The notes under the pieces were generated by a model. It made no database searches. It was not told the origin of the DNA and saw only the letters and a program-made list of their open reading frames with translations. Below, piece after piece: positions 7,614-15,934 of a stretch of 54,621 bases of DNA. Origin of the DNA: JALSRD01 sp964476595 (GTDB lineage Bacteria; Desulfobacterota; Desulfobacteria; Desulfobacterales; JALSRD01); contig CAYZCL010000075.1 of NCBI GenBank assembly GCA_964476595.1, positions 1 through 54,621 of the forward strand, written 5' to 3'. A program made the position numbers and the translations under genes. How positions within the stretch are numbered: position 1 is the first letter of the stretch; each line of letters starts with the position of its first letter.

Positions 7614-8208
7614 ACAAATTCTCACCGTCTATACCATGTGTATCATACTGGATTCATACCCAATTATTTGTACCGTAAACCAGGTGACTCCTGCCCCCGA
7701 AAGGCACGGACAAGTGAAATTACCTTTTCGATGTTCGGATTACCATGTGAGAATGTGAAGCGATGGCCCACATGCTGAAGGCGTAAACCGGGGACCTGAG
7801 TTACAAAGACCGGAAAGGAATACTTCCCATTCGGTCGTTCGTTTTCTTTCGGCCCATCCGACGAACACCTCCAGGGATCTGGGAGCCTTCCGCAAAGCGC
7901 TCTTGTTGAAGATTCGAAGAGGAGATAAATTATTTCTTTCAGAATGTTGAACAATTTGCGAATCGTGAGAAGGTAATCGACTATTGATGGTTCCGTCCGG
8001 CAGGTGAAGTGTGTTTGAAATGATTGCAAAATTTCAGCGTTGTCCTGTATCGACATCCATCGCGGACGACGATGCGCTGGAACTTGGGATTGGCGGGAAT
8101 TCTTTCCACCACCCCTTCTGCCTGCAAATGTGGTGAGGAGGCTCGGCCACGGGTCATCGGGGTGGCGAAAACACCCGGGTACCGGGGTAAAATTTGGGAA
8201 AAAACGAA
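7614..8208. other. Stretch without recognisable genes
   Basis: About 600 nt upstream of the sigma-54 promoter and before the decayed gene. Open frames on both strands are short, have no ribosome sites, and their translations resemble nothing I know. A 9-nt near-palindrome GTATCATAC lies at 7640-7648. It may hold enhancer sites for the sigma-54 promoter or remnants of an older gene, but nothing specific can be supported. Confidence 0.4.
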
Positions 8209-8984
8209 ATGGTGGATCGAGTTCTGCTCTCGATTGCCGTTATCCTGATGGGTTGGACGCCGCGCGGACCTTCCAGCCTGTTCTGTTGATTTTCTCGGCT
8301 ATCCGCAGCTCAACGGGGCGCGATCAGACGTGTACCTCGACCTCGACGGTCATCTCTGCCTGCAAATCGGCTACTGGTCTTCGTCCAGAAAAAAAGAAGT
8401 TGACGCTCAACGGCCCGGGGTATCGTGAGCCTGCCGGCGGTGCGGACGGCATCGGCATCGGGGACGACGAAGTCGGGAACATCCGCGGAAAATCGGACTC
8501 TTCATCCGGTTCGGCACGGGGCTCTACGATGCGCATTTCTCGCCCGTGGACGTATTTCTCGAGGTCGTCGAAATCACCGACCTGTTCTTCAGTGATCACG
8601 CTTCCGGATACAACGAAATCGGATTCTTCGATGTTGCGACCCGCAGTGGATCGAATGTCCTGGAAGAGGGTCTCGGGTATTTCCAGCAACGGGACCCCCG
8701 GAAGCGCAACACCGCTATCAGCGGCACCCGGGGCGAATACGCCCTGAAGATCAACCGGGTCGGATCGGAGCTGTCTTTCTGGTCGAAAGAGCCCGCGTCG
8801 ACGTGGGCCTCTGTTTTTCCGGAGCTGGGCCCGGAGAGGTACAGGAACAACGTTCGGTGCGCGGGATTTATTTCTGGCCAGCGGCAATCCCGGAAACGCC
8901 CACGGTTGCCTGTTGCTTGCGGCCCTGCTCGTGTTGGGCACGGCGGCGCACGGATCCCGCCGCCCTCACCCTCCCTGCGGCTGA
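8209..8984 (+). pseudogene. Frameshifted secreted-protein gene, possibly PEP-CTERM family
   Basis: An ATG at 8209 starts MVDRVLLSIAVILMGW, a signal-peptide-like start that stops after 26 codons. Protein-like sequence then continues in other frames: DVYLDLDGHLCLQIGYW (around 8330-8380), then IGLFIRFGTGLYDAHFSP running into VDVFLEVVEITDLFFSD (8495-8600) and on to about 8800. Near the end one frame reads IPETPTV and the next reads LLLAALLVLGTAA then a basic GSRR before a stop at 8984, resembling a PEP-CTERM tail split by a frameshift. At least three shifts are needed. Sequencing error is the alternative, but several independent shifts make decay likelier. Confidence 0.45.
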
Positions 8985-9008
8985 CGCACTGGCTGCCGTC
9001 TTCCTTTG

Positions 9009-9046
9009 AAAAAGGGGCGCGCCGAAAAAGCTGCGGCGGCGCCCCT
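9009..9046 (-). terminator. Intrinsic terminator of the aldolase gene
   Basis: Read on the minus strand AGGGGCGC pairs with GCGCCCCT, with an extended GC stem containing one bulge, followed by TTTTTC. It lies 23 nt past the aldolase stop at 9069. It is G+C-rich with a five-base U tract, a good Rho-independent terminator. Confidence 0.8.
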
Positions 9047-9068
9047 GACGATCAACCGTGCGATGTCT

Positions 9069-10364
9069 TCAGTCGTCGAAATCGCCTTCGGGACCTCGAT
9101 CACTGTCCAGGCGGGCAGCCTTTTCGATGATTTTTTCGCGGGTCCACTCGGCAGGGTCCTCGATGCGGCCCACCTTGGGGCCGGGGTCGTGGCTGCCGGC
9201 CTTGAGAATGGCTTCGATGGCCAGCGGTGCCGTGTCGGCGGCGTTGAAAACATTGACCAGCATGTTGTATACGAATTCCTCAACGCGTTTGACCATGCGT
9301 TCACGTATTTCACGGGGCTGCCCCAGCAGCTTGTTTTCAAAGGGCAGGTTCAGCTTTTTGTAGTTGCCACCCTTCCAGCCCTGTTTTTCGGCGTAGGCCA
9401 CCATCTCGGCCCACATCTCCTCGGTGACGCCCTCGCCCTTGACCTTGATGAAGTTGCCGTCTTCGTCCTGCTGGGCGTTGCCGTAGTCGTTGACCTCCAG
9501 TCCCCACGAGATCATCTGCAGGGCCGTGGCCACATTGGCTTTGGTGGTGCGCGTCTTGGCGGCAATTTCCCGCAGCCGGTCGGAGCTGTTGCCCGAGGTT
9601 CCGTGCTGTGCGCCGGAAACCTTGTAAGGCGCCAGCGCGTCGTGGATCTGGGCGGTCAATTCCACCTGGATTCCCTGCCCGCTGGCCTCGATCCCATGGG
9701 TGGTGCCGTTGTTCAGTGCGATCCAATCCGGGAAAATATCGTGGGCGTTGAGACCCTGGATCTGGAACAACGCTTCCTCCACCGTGGACAGTCCCTCCTT
9801 GCCCTTGATCTCCCCGACCTCCGTCTCCAGGCCGGCCCAAACCGGGACGACCTGCGAAAGTTCAATGTTAGCCAGTACGTTCTGATCATTGGGCAGATGG
9901 GAGGCATCGATGGCGATGGAGGTCATACCGGCTTCAAACAAGGTCGGGATCTCGATCCTGGCCGGCGCGATATCCGCCTCTTTCTTGATACCGTAATGGT
10001 CGGCATGGATGGCCACCGGGATGGTGATGCCCAATTCGTTGCACACGGCGTCCACCTGCCGTGCGATGTTCCAGTAATTGACGGCACAGTATGCCGAGGC
10101 ACCGCCTTCGGAGCGGGCGATTTCGATGATGATGGCGGCATTGGCCCGCTGGGCCGCAAGCAGGGCGCCGCGGATGACGAAGTGGTTGCGGCCGTTGGCC
10201 GCCATGGCGATGGCATGCCCTTTTTCCAGCATGGCCCGGTCGACATATTTGCCGCTCACCAGCAGGGCGCGCGAGTTGGGAAACAGATTGACCACGTTGG
10301 GCGGACGACCGATCTTGACGGCCTTTTCGTAATCCGCTGCCGAGACTCCAGTCTTGTCAGGCAT
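9069..10364 (-). CDS. Class II fructose-bisphosphate aldolase family protein
   Basis: 431-aa zinc-dependent aldolase. HADHYG (120-125) holds the metal-binding and catalytic residues, NNGTTHG and SGAQHGTSG are the later His/phosphate loops. It would cleave or form fructose-1,6-bisphosphate (possibly also sedoheptulose-1,7-bisphosphate). It is longer than E. coli FbaA (about 359 aa), with a charged C-terminal extension. The start is firm: AGGAGGTGTCTC precedes the ATG at 10364. It is followed by a terminator, and downstream of a HAD phosphatase gene on the same strand with a 98-nt gap. A role in glycolysis/gluconeogenesis is most likely. Confidence 0.88.
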   Translation of the reverse strand: MPDKTGVSAADYEKAVKIGRPPNVVNLFPNSRALLVSGKYVDRAMLEKGHAIAMAANGRNHFVIRGALLAAQRANAAIIIEIARSEGGASAYCAVNYWNIARQVDAVCNELGITIPVAIHADHYGIKKEADIAPARIEIPTLFEAGMTSIAIDASHLPNDQNVLANIELSQVVPVWAGLETEVGEIKGKEGLSTVEEALFQIQGLNAHDIFPDWIALNNGTTHGIEASGQGIQVELTAQIHDALAPYKVSGAQHGTSGNSSDRLREIAAKTRTTKANVATALQMISWGLEVNDYGNAQQDEDGNFIKVKGEGVTEEMWAEMVAYAEKQGWKGGNYKKLNLPFENKLLGQPREIRERMVKRVEEFVYNMLVNVFNAADTAPLAIEAILKAGSHDPGPKVGRIEDPAEWTREKIIEKAARLDSDRGPEGDFDD

Positions 10365-10462
10365 GAGACACCTCCTTTTGGGTTCGATTGTGTGAATGGA
10401 TCGCTTCGATCAAAAAATAAGTATTCCCGGCGGCCCCTTCGCCGCAGTGTCCCTTATCCCCG

Positions 10463-11302
10463 TCACAACCGGCAAAGGGAAACCGCCTCGGCTACGCCGC
10501 AGCGGTCGTGCGAAGACACCGTCCGGAATCGCCGCCGCATCTCCTGCGGTGCGTTGGCCACCACGATGCCCTGTGCCGCCCACTCCAGCAGGTCGACGTC
10601 GTTGTAATCGTTGCCCACGGCCACGACGCGTTCGCGCCGCACGCCCAGTTCTTTGCACAGCCAGCGAACGGCATGGCTCTTGGAAACCCCGTCGGGAAAG
10701 ATCTCGACCCATATCGACCGATGGTCCAGCGGCGAAGTAGTGCGAATGACGCTGAGCCCCGCAAGGCGCCGCCGAATGCGCTCGAAGAGGTCCCGCCGGC
10801 CGGCGGGCAGCACCGCCAGCACCTGGCAGGCGCGCCGTGGCGCACGACTGCCGTCCAGAGAGCTGCTGAAGGGCCGATACAATGCGATGCGCCGGTCGAA
10901 ATCCGGGTTGTCCCGGCCGGTGCGGCGATAGCGGAAAAAATGGTTTCGCGGTATCTCGCTGTGGACCATGAAGTCCAGCTGCATCGCGTCCAGCAGGCGG
11001 ACGACCCGGTCGACCTCTTCGGCCGAAAGGCCCGCTTTGCGGATCACCCGCTTGCTGGCGGCGTCCAGAACGCCCGCCCCGCAGGAAAAAACGACGTAGT
11101 CCACGGGAAGGTTGCCGGCACTGCTGCGCTGAAGCGAGTAGAGCGACCGCCCCGTGGCGACCACCCGCAGAACCCCCCTGCGGGCCAGCCCGCGTAGCGC
11201 CTCCCGATCCGCCTCGGACAGGGTTCCGTCCGAACGCATCAGCGTGCCGTCGAAGTCGGTCACAAAAAGCCCCGCCGGTTTTGCCCCCTGCACCGTGGTC
11301 AC
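10463..11302 (-). CDS. Cof-type HAD phosphatase
   Basis: 279 aa from a GTG at 11302, chosen because family members begin about 10-15 residues before motif I; a longer frame adds Arg/Gly-rich sequence without conservation. Motif I is DFDGTLM (16-22), VVATGRS is motif II, and the C-terminal GNDYNDVDLL is motif IV; a C2 cap lies between. Cof-like enzymes dephosphorylate sugar phosphates, FMN or similar small substrates; the substrate is not readable here. It lies upstream of the aldolase and is divergent from the phosphate-uptake genes. Confidence 0.8.
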   Translation of the reverse strand: MTTVQGAKPAGLFVTDFDGTLMRSDGTLSEADREALRGLARRGVLRVVATGRSLYSLQRSSAGNLPVDYVVFSCGAGVLDAASKRVIRKAGLSAEEVDRVVRLLDAMQLDFMVHSEIPRNHFFRYRRTGRDNPDFDRRIALYRPFSSSLDGSRAPRRACQVLAVLPAGRRDLFERIRRRLAGLSVIRTTSPLDHRSIWVEIFPDGVSKSHAVRWLCKELGVRRERVVAVGNDYNDVDLLEWAAQGIVVANAPQEMRRRFRTVSSHDRCGVAEAVSLCRL

Positions 11303-11582
11303 GTGCCTTTCCCGCCGGCCGGCGGGCCGATCCTCGCATCCCGAACCGCCGCACCGCCGAAATTCCTTGTTTGATGCCGGTCGCCCGGCTTGCGGTAATA
11401 TAAACAGGCCGCCGCCCCGGGTCAACAGAACTGTTGACCCTGCCCAAAAATATAGAGGACTAGAACTCTATACTTGACAACAGGCGGTGGTCTTATTTAA
11501 AGGTTACATGAGGTTGTGTTGCAGGCAATTTTACCGAATCTCCCTTACCGCCGTTTCGTTCACGGCCCAGGATTTTACCGTC
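11303..11582. promoter_or_regulatory. Divergent control region with three inverted repeats
   Basis: The region separates the Cof phosphatase (minus) from the phosphate genes (plus). It carries a 16-nt perfect palindrome (CCCGCCGGCCGGCGGG, 11311-11326), a 22-nt perfect inverted repeat with arms GGGTCAACAG/CTGTTGACCC (11419-11440), and arms TATAGAG/CTCTATA 8 nt apart (11451-11472). The last ends two bases before TTGACA (11474-11479), which has a TTTAAA 16 nt further on. None is followed by a U tract, so operators are likelier than terminators. No Pho box was recognised. Confidence 0.55.
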
Positions 11583-12236
11583 ATGCTGAATTTCCTCTTC
11601 AAGAAGGAACACCAAGTCGAGTCGCTGATCTACGATTATCTGGATACGCTGAAACAGACCCAGGAGAATTTCCTCAAAGCCTTCAAAGTCTGCCTTAGGA
11701 ACCCCTGCGACGACAACCTGGATTTCCTGATCGCCCAGACCCACAAGTTCGAGTCCAAGGCCGACGACATCCGTGAGGAAATCAAGCTGCTGATGTACGG
11801 CAAGGCCCTGATTCCCGACTCCCGCGGCGATATCATGGGCCTGCTGGAGTCCATCGACGAGATTCCACGCCTCTTCGAACATGTGCTTTACATGATTCAG
11901 ACCCAGCGGATCTTCGTCCCGCCCGAGCTTGAACCCGATATCAGCGAACTGGTGCGCATCAGCCTGGAGTCCTGCGACCTGGTGGTCGAGCAGGTCGTTG
12001 CGCTGCTCAAGAAAAAGGAGGAAGTGCGGTCCCAGATGGACATCATCGACACCAACGAGAGCCACTGCGACCACATCGAACGCCGCATCATCAGCAGGGT
12101 CTTCGGCTCCGATGACATCGACCCCTTCCTGAAACTGCAGATCAAGGATCTCGTGGTGGAGATCGGCAACATCTCCGATCAGGCCGATCGCGTCTCCCGC
12201 CGCATCAACATCATCAGCATGAAAAGGCGGGTTTAA
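11583..12236 (+). CDS. PhoU-like DUF47 (TIGR00153) phosphate transport regulator
   Basis: 217-aa, almost entirely helical protein. The ATG at 11583 fits the family start (MLNFLFKKEHQVESLIYDY); a longer frame begins 32 codons earlier without a good ribosome site. The charged helices and FESKADDIREEIK, IDEIPRLFEHV and ISDQADRVSRRI match the DUF47/PhoU-like family that is nearly always paired with a PiT transporter. Its stop overlaps the transporter's start codon (TAATG), so the two are translationally coupled. It probably modulates phosphate entry through the neighbour. Confidence 0.88.
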   Translation: MLNFLFKKEHQVESLIYDYLDTLKQTQENFLKAFKVCLRNPCDDNLDFLIAQTHKFESKADDIREEIKLLMYGKALIPDSRGDIMGLLESIDEIPRLFEHVLYMIQTQRIFVPPELEPDISELVRISLESCDLVVEQVVALLKKKEEVRSQMDIIDTNESHCDHIERRIISRVFGSDDIDPFLKLQIKDLVVEIGNISDQADRVSRRINIISMKRRV

Positions 12237-13180
12237 TGTTTTCCATTCTGGGGGGCGTATTTTTGGGATGGTCCCTGGGGGCCAACGACGCGGCCAACGT
12301 TTTCGGCACGGCCGTGGCCTCGCGCATGGTCAAGTTCTGGGTGGCGGCCGTACTGGCATCGACATTCGTCATCGCCGGGGCGGTCATCTCCGGTCAGGCC
12401 GGCATTCACACCCTCAGGGGGCTGACGACTTTCAGCATCCAGGGGGCGGTGATCTCTTCGGTGGCCGCCGCCCTGACGGTCACCATGATGACCGCCCTGA
12501 GCCTGCCGGTGTCCACCTCCCAGGCCGTGGTGGGTTCGATCCTGGGCATCGGGTTCCTTAACGGCAACCTGAATTTCGCCGGTTTCGGCAAGGTGGTGGC
12601 CTGCTGGTTCGGCACCCCGGTGGGGGCCGCGCTGGCGTCGCTGGTACTCTACTACGGACTGGGCGCCGTTTACAACCGCATGCGGATGAACCTGTTCGAC
12701 TCCGACATCCTGATCCGCATCTGCATGATCGTCGCCGGGTCTTACGGCGCCTATGAACTGGGTGCCAACAACGTCGCCAACGTCACCGCCGTCTACGTTG
12801 CCGCCGGCATGCTCAGTGTACTGGCGGCGACGCTCATCGGCGGTTGCAGCATCGCGCTGGGAATCGTCACCTTCAGCCGTCCGGTCATGGAGACGGTGGG
12901 CAAGAAATTGGTGCGGTTGGATCCCTTCTCGTCGCTGATCGTGGTGCTCTCACTGGCCGTGACGGTGCACTTCTACACCTGGCTGGGAGTACCGGTATCC
13001 ACCTCCCAGGCGGTCATCGGCGGCGTTCTGGGCATCGGTCTCGTCAAAGGGGTCCAGACCGTGAGCCGGCGAACCCTGAAGCACATCCTGCTGGGGTGGT
13101 TTCTGACGCCGGTGGTGGCCAGCTTCCTGGCCATGGCGATCACATTTGTCGCCCATTTGAAGTACATGCCGGCGGGATGA
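12236..13180 (+). CDS. pit: Low-affinity inorganic phosphate transporter, PiT family
   Basis: 314-aa inner-membrane protein with about ten hydrophobic segments. The duplicated PiT signature is present: GANDAANVFGTAVASR near residue 15, and ELGANNVANVTAVYVAAG in the second half. Both halves also carry PVSTSQAVVGS/PVSTSQAVIGG. Such carriers move metal-phosphate or phosphate with H+ or Na+. It overlaps the PhoU-like gene by one base and is followed after 19 nt by a HAD hydrolase gene. Confidence 0.92.
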   Translation: MFSILGGVFLGWSLGANDAANVFGTAVASRMVKFWVAAVLASTFVIAGAVISGQAGIHTLRGLTTFSIQGAVISSVAAALTVTMMTALSLPVSTSQAVVGSILGIGFLNGNLNFAGFGKVVACWFGTPVGAALASLVLYYGLGAVYNRMRMNLFDSDILIRICMIVAGSYGAYELGANNVANVTAVYVAAGMLSVLAATLIGGCSIALGIVTFSRPVMETVGKKLVRLDPFSSLIVVLSLAVTVHFYTWLGVPVSTSQAVIGGVLGIGLVKGVQTVSRRTLKHILLGWFLTPVVASFLAMAITFVAHLKYMPAG

Positions 13181-13199
13181 GGGGTTGGAGGCGGCGTCG

Positions 13200-14201
13200 G
13201 TGAGGGGATTGATCATCTTCGACATGGACGGCGTGCTGGTGGATGTTTCGGCATCCTACCGTGAAACCGTCCGCCGTACGGCGGCGCTCTTTTTCTCCGA
13301 GGCCCCTTCATCCGGGCGCCTGCCGGATCCGCTGTTTTCGCTGAAGGACCTGGCCGCCGTCAAACAGAGCGGCGGCCTGAACAACGACTGGGACCTGTCC
13401 CGCACGGTGTGCGCGCTGCTGTTTTCGCGGATTTCAGTGCCCCGCGTATCGCAGGCGCCGGATCCCTGGCTGCGCTACACGCAGACCATGGCCCGCTGCG
13501 ATGTCGCCCCGCTGGCGCGTTTCCTGTCCGGGCACCGCATGCCGCTGAGCACCCTTTTCGCCCGCGAGGCCCATCGCGGCAGCGCCTTCGTGGACGGGCT
13601 ATACACCGGCGATGTGGGCAGCGGCAATGTCATCAAGCAGATTTTCCAGGAAATCTACCTGGGCCGCCGCGTCTTTGCGGAAATCTATGGTGTGCCGCCC
13701 CGCATGACGGCCGGTGAAGGCCTTTACCGGCATGAGTCAATGATCATCGGCAAAGACGTGCTGCAGCGCCTGGCCGACGCCTACCTGCTGGCCATCGCCA
13801 CGGGCCGTCCGGCGGCGGAGGCCGCCCTGCCGTTGCGGCACCACGGTTTGGCAGGGCTTTTTCGACGGGTGTACACCCTGGACGACTGCCTGGCGGCGGA
13901 AGCGGACTTCCGTACCGAAACCGGTCGCACGGCGTCGTTCTCAAAGCCTTCGCCCTTCATGCTCGACCGCGTCGTCGAGGAACTGGGGGTCGCCGGGCAG
14001 CGGGTATTCTATGTGGGAGACATGCCCGACGACATGACGGCCGCCTTGGCTTCCGCCTTCGGCGTGACGGCGGTGGGATTTTCGGCTTCGGCGCCGGACC
14101 CGCAGCGGCTGCGCAGCGACCTGGAACGCGCCGGAGCCCATGCCGTGGTTGCATCGCCGCAGGCCTTGGAGACGTTTTTCCTGCGGGACACCGCGGCGTA
14201 A
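13200..14201 (+). CDS. HAD-superfamily hydrolase, subfamily IA-like, with enlarged cap
   Basis: 333 aa from GTG 13200, preceded by TTGGAGG at 8-nt spacing. Motif I is FDMDGVLVD (7-15), motif II lies in AIATGRP, motif III Lys in SKPSPF, motif IV is GDMPDDM. The protein is about 100 aa longer than usual subfamily IA members because of an insert between motifs I and II that holds GLYTGDVGSGNVIKQIF. It may belong with the TIGR01548 HAD group, but this is from memory of the family only. Substrate unknown, probably a small phosphate ester. It ends the phosphate-gene run. Confidence 0.75.
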   Translation: MRGLIIFDMDGVLVDVSASYRETVRRTAALFFSEAPSSGRLPDPLFSLKDLAAVKQSGGLNNDWDLSRTVCALLFSRISVPRVSQAPDPWLRYTQTMARCDVAPLARFLSGHRMPLSTLFAREAHRGSAFVDGLYTGDVGSGNVIKQIFQEIYLGRRVFAEIYGVPPRMTAGEGLYRHESMIIGKDVLQRLADAYLLAIATGRPAAEAALPLRHHGLAGLFRRVYTLDDCLAAEADFRTETGRTASFSKPSPFMLDRVVEELGVAGQRVFYVGDMPDDMTAALASAFGVTAVGFSASAPDPQRLRSDLERAGAHAVVASPQALETFFLRDTAA

Positions 14202-14234
14202 CCATCTCCCGGTGGGGTGTCGTCGGGTCCACGC

Positions 14235-14483
14235 TCAGCAGATGACTTCACCGGGACCGAAGAGCTCCGCGTAGTTCTCCTGCTGCCGGACGTAGGATTC
14301 AAAGTCCTTCTCCAGCAGGAAACGCGATATCATTCGGTTGACGACTTCGGCCGTGTCCACGTGGTAATGCCCTTTGTGGTCTCTGCCGGTAAACGCCTTG
14401 GCCATGGAGACGATGTCCTGCAGCGAACGGGTGCTCATCTCGACGGTGGCGTTGACGACGATGGTGTCCTGGGAACGTTTCAT
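14235..14483 (-). CDS. Small conserved-looking protein of unknown function
   Basis: 82 aa from ATG 14483, with GGAG upstream. The sequence is soluble and mixed (MKRSQDTIVVNATVEMSTR, then HYHVDTAEVVNRMIS and FLLEKDFESYVRQQENY). No signal peptide or membrane segment is seen. I do not recognise the family. It is convergent with the HAD gene and divergent from the phosphoesterase gene. The codon pattern fits a real gene, and the 84-nt gap to the next gene would house both promoters. Confidence 0.6.
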   Translation of the reverse strand: MKRSQDTIVVNATVEMSTRSLQDIVSMAKAFTGRDHKGHYHVDTAEVVNRMISRFLLEKDFESYVRQQENYAELFGPGEVIC

Positions 14484-14567
14484 GAATGGGTGCTCCGTCT
14501 TTTGGTTTGACAGGGACCGGTAAAATGTACCGCCGGCCGTTTTCTTTCGTCGGCCTCGATTCGTACC

Positions 14568-15080
14568 ATGAGAGAAATAGCGCATAAGCCCGACACAGAC
14601 AAGCTTCGAATCGGCGTGATATCCGATACCCATGGGGAGCTGGACGGCGCCGTAGTCGCGGCGCTCAAGGGGGTGGACCTCATTATTCACGCCGGCGACA
14701 TCGACACCCCCGAACTGCTCGCGTGCCTGAAGCAGACCGCACCTGTGACGGCCGTGAAAGGCAACATGGACCGCGGCCGTTGGGCGGGCGGCCTGCCGGC
14801 GGCGGATGTCGTGCAGGCCAGGGGGAGCCACATCTATGTGCTTCACGACCTGCAGCGGCTGGACCTGGACCCAGGTGCAGCAGGATTCCGCGCGGTCGTC
14901 TGCGGCCACACCCACCGGCCGGCCATCCAGCGCCGCGGGGGCGTGCTTTTCATCAACCCCGGAAGCGCCGCCTACCCCCGCTGGGGCAGCGATCCGTCGG
15001 TGGCGGTGCTGGAGTGCAGCGGTACCCGAATCGAGCCCCGCATCATCTTCATTCAATCTCAACACAGGAGTCCGGTTTGA
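14568..15080 (+). CDS. YfcE/MJ0936-type metallophosphoesterase
   Basis: 170 aa. The dinuclear-metal motifs are in order: GVISDTHG (16-23), HAGDID, GNMD, the histidine in VLHD and CGHTHRP. The fold hydrolyses phosphodiesters or phosphomonoesters; natural substrates of the group are mostly unsettled. Its stop codon overlaps the TTG start of the GntR gene by four bases, so both belong to one transcript. This ties the phosphoesterase to the sugar-metabolism cassette downstream. Confidence 0.85.
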   Translation: MREIAHKPDTDKLRIGVISDTHGELDGAVVAALKGVDLIIHAGDIDTPELLACLKQTAPVTAVKGNMDRGRWAGGLPAADVVQARGSHIYVLHDLQRLDLDPGAAGFRAVVCGHTHRPAIQRRGGVLFINPGSAAYPRWGSDPSVAVLECSGTRIEPRIIFIQSQHRSPV

Positions 15081-15838
15081 AAATCGTCGACCCGTCCAAC
15101 CCCATTCCCAAGTACCTGCAGATCAGCGCCTGGCTCAAGGACCTCATCCAGTCCGGACGATTCGAGACGGGCGAGAAGCTGCCCTCGGAGATCGAGCTTT
15201 CCAAGATGTGTGGCGTCAACCGCAACACCCTGCGGCAGGCCATCTCCAAGCTGGTGGCCGAGGGCATGCTCTACAAGCGCCGCGGCAGCGGGACTTTCGT
15301 TTCCGCCACCGACGATGTGCCGCTCACCCACCGCCTGACGCGCATTTCCAGCTTCCGGGACGACCTGGCCGAACTGGGCATCCGCGAAAGAACGCGGCTC
15401 CTTAAAAAGGGGCTCGAGACCGCCTCCGATGACGTCGCCCGGGCCCTGGTGCTTCCCAAGGGCAGCCAGGTGGTGGTCATCCGTCGGCTGCGTATCGGCA
15501 ACGACACGCCGCTGATCGTGGAGGAAAGCTACCTGCCGCCGGCCATGTTCAGCCGTATCCTGAAGATGAACCTCACGGGCTCTCTTTACAAGCTGATCTC
15601 CGAAAAATTCAACATCGTACTGGCCCGCAGCGAGCAGAATATCCGTGCCGTCAACCTGAGCCGGCAGATTTCCCGCCAGCTCCGTGTCGAAGAAGGCGCC
15701 GCCGGTCTTTTCATGCAGAGCCTGACATTCGACGACAACAACGTTCCCGTGGAAATGCTCTACTCCTACTACCGCGGCGACAAATATGTTTTCGAAATCG
15801 AGGTGGGCCATTACCACCTGCAGGACGAAGCGCTTTGA
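15077..15838 (+). CDS. GntR/HutC-family transcriptional regulator with UTRA domain
   Basis: 253 aa from a TTG at 15077, chosen because AGGAG lies 6 nt upstream and the protein then begins at the usual point of the family (IVDPSNPIPKYLQI). Residues about 10-76 are a GntR winged helix (LPSEIELSKMCGVNRNTLRQ, GSGTFVS); about 95-245 are a UTRA ligand domain, as in regulators that sense sugar phosphates or amino sugars. A HutC-type operator (GTCTATAC) lies just beyond the gene in the promoter of the transaldolase operon, so local repression is likely. Confidence 0.9.
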   Translation: MKIVDPSNPIPKYLQISAWLKDLIQSGRFETGEKLPSEIELSKMCGVNRNTLRQAISKLVAEGMLYKRRGSGTFVSATDDVPLTHRLTRISSFRDDLAELGIRERTRLLKKGLETASDDVARALVLPKGSQVVVIRRLRIGNDTPLIVEESYLPPAMFSRILKMNLTGSLYKLISEKFNIVLARSEQNIRAVNLSRQISRQLRVEEGAAGLFMQSLTFDDNNVPVEMLYSYYRGDKYVFEIEVGHYHLQDEAL

Positions 15839-15851
15839 ACCTGTTTTTTGC

Positions 15852-15880
15852 TTGACAACCCGAAACGTGTCGACTATACC
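15852..15880 (+). promoter_or_regulatory. Sigma-70 promoter of the transaldolase operon
   Basis: TTGACA (15852-15857), 17-nt spacer, TATACC (15875-15880). The -35 is a perfect match and the -10 a good one. Transcription would start near 15887, right at the GTCTATAC operator. It lies immediately after the GntR stop codon, so the operon can be read independently of the regulator gene. Confidence 0.8.
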
Positions 15881-15887
15881 CAAACTT

Positions 15888-15895
15888 GTCTATAC
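15888..15895 (+). promoter_or_regulatory. HutC-type GntR operator
   Basis: GTCTATAC matches the GT-N-TA-N-AC core of HutC-subfamily operators, within a larger TTGTCTATACAT context. It sits at the predicted transcription start, an ideal place for repression. A related half-like sequence, GTCGACTATAC, overlaps the -10 just upstream. Confidence 0.7.
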
Positions 15896-15934
15896 ATCTA
15901 TAACGGTAAAGGCATTCAACAAAGGAGGAAGTCC

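Noticed and set aside
7664..8056. A 130-codon minus-strand frame
   Set aside because: No ribosome site, no recognisable domain, atypical composition; kept as unexplained intergenic sequence.
8040..8747. A 235-codon plus-strand frame
   Set aside because: Ser/Arg-rich translation that crosses several frames of the decayed gene; the more protein-like segments lie in the other frames.
11419..11440. 22-nt palindrome considered as a terminator
   Set aside because: No T run on either side in either direction and it lies between divergent genes, so an operator is more likely.
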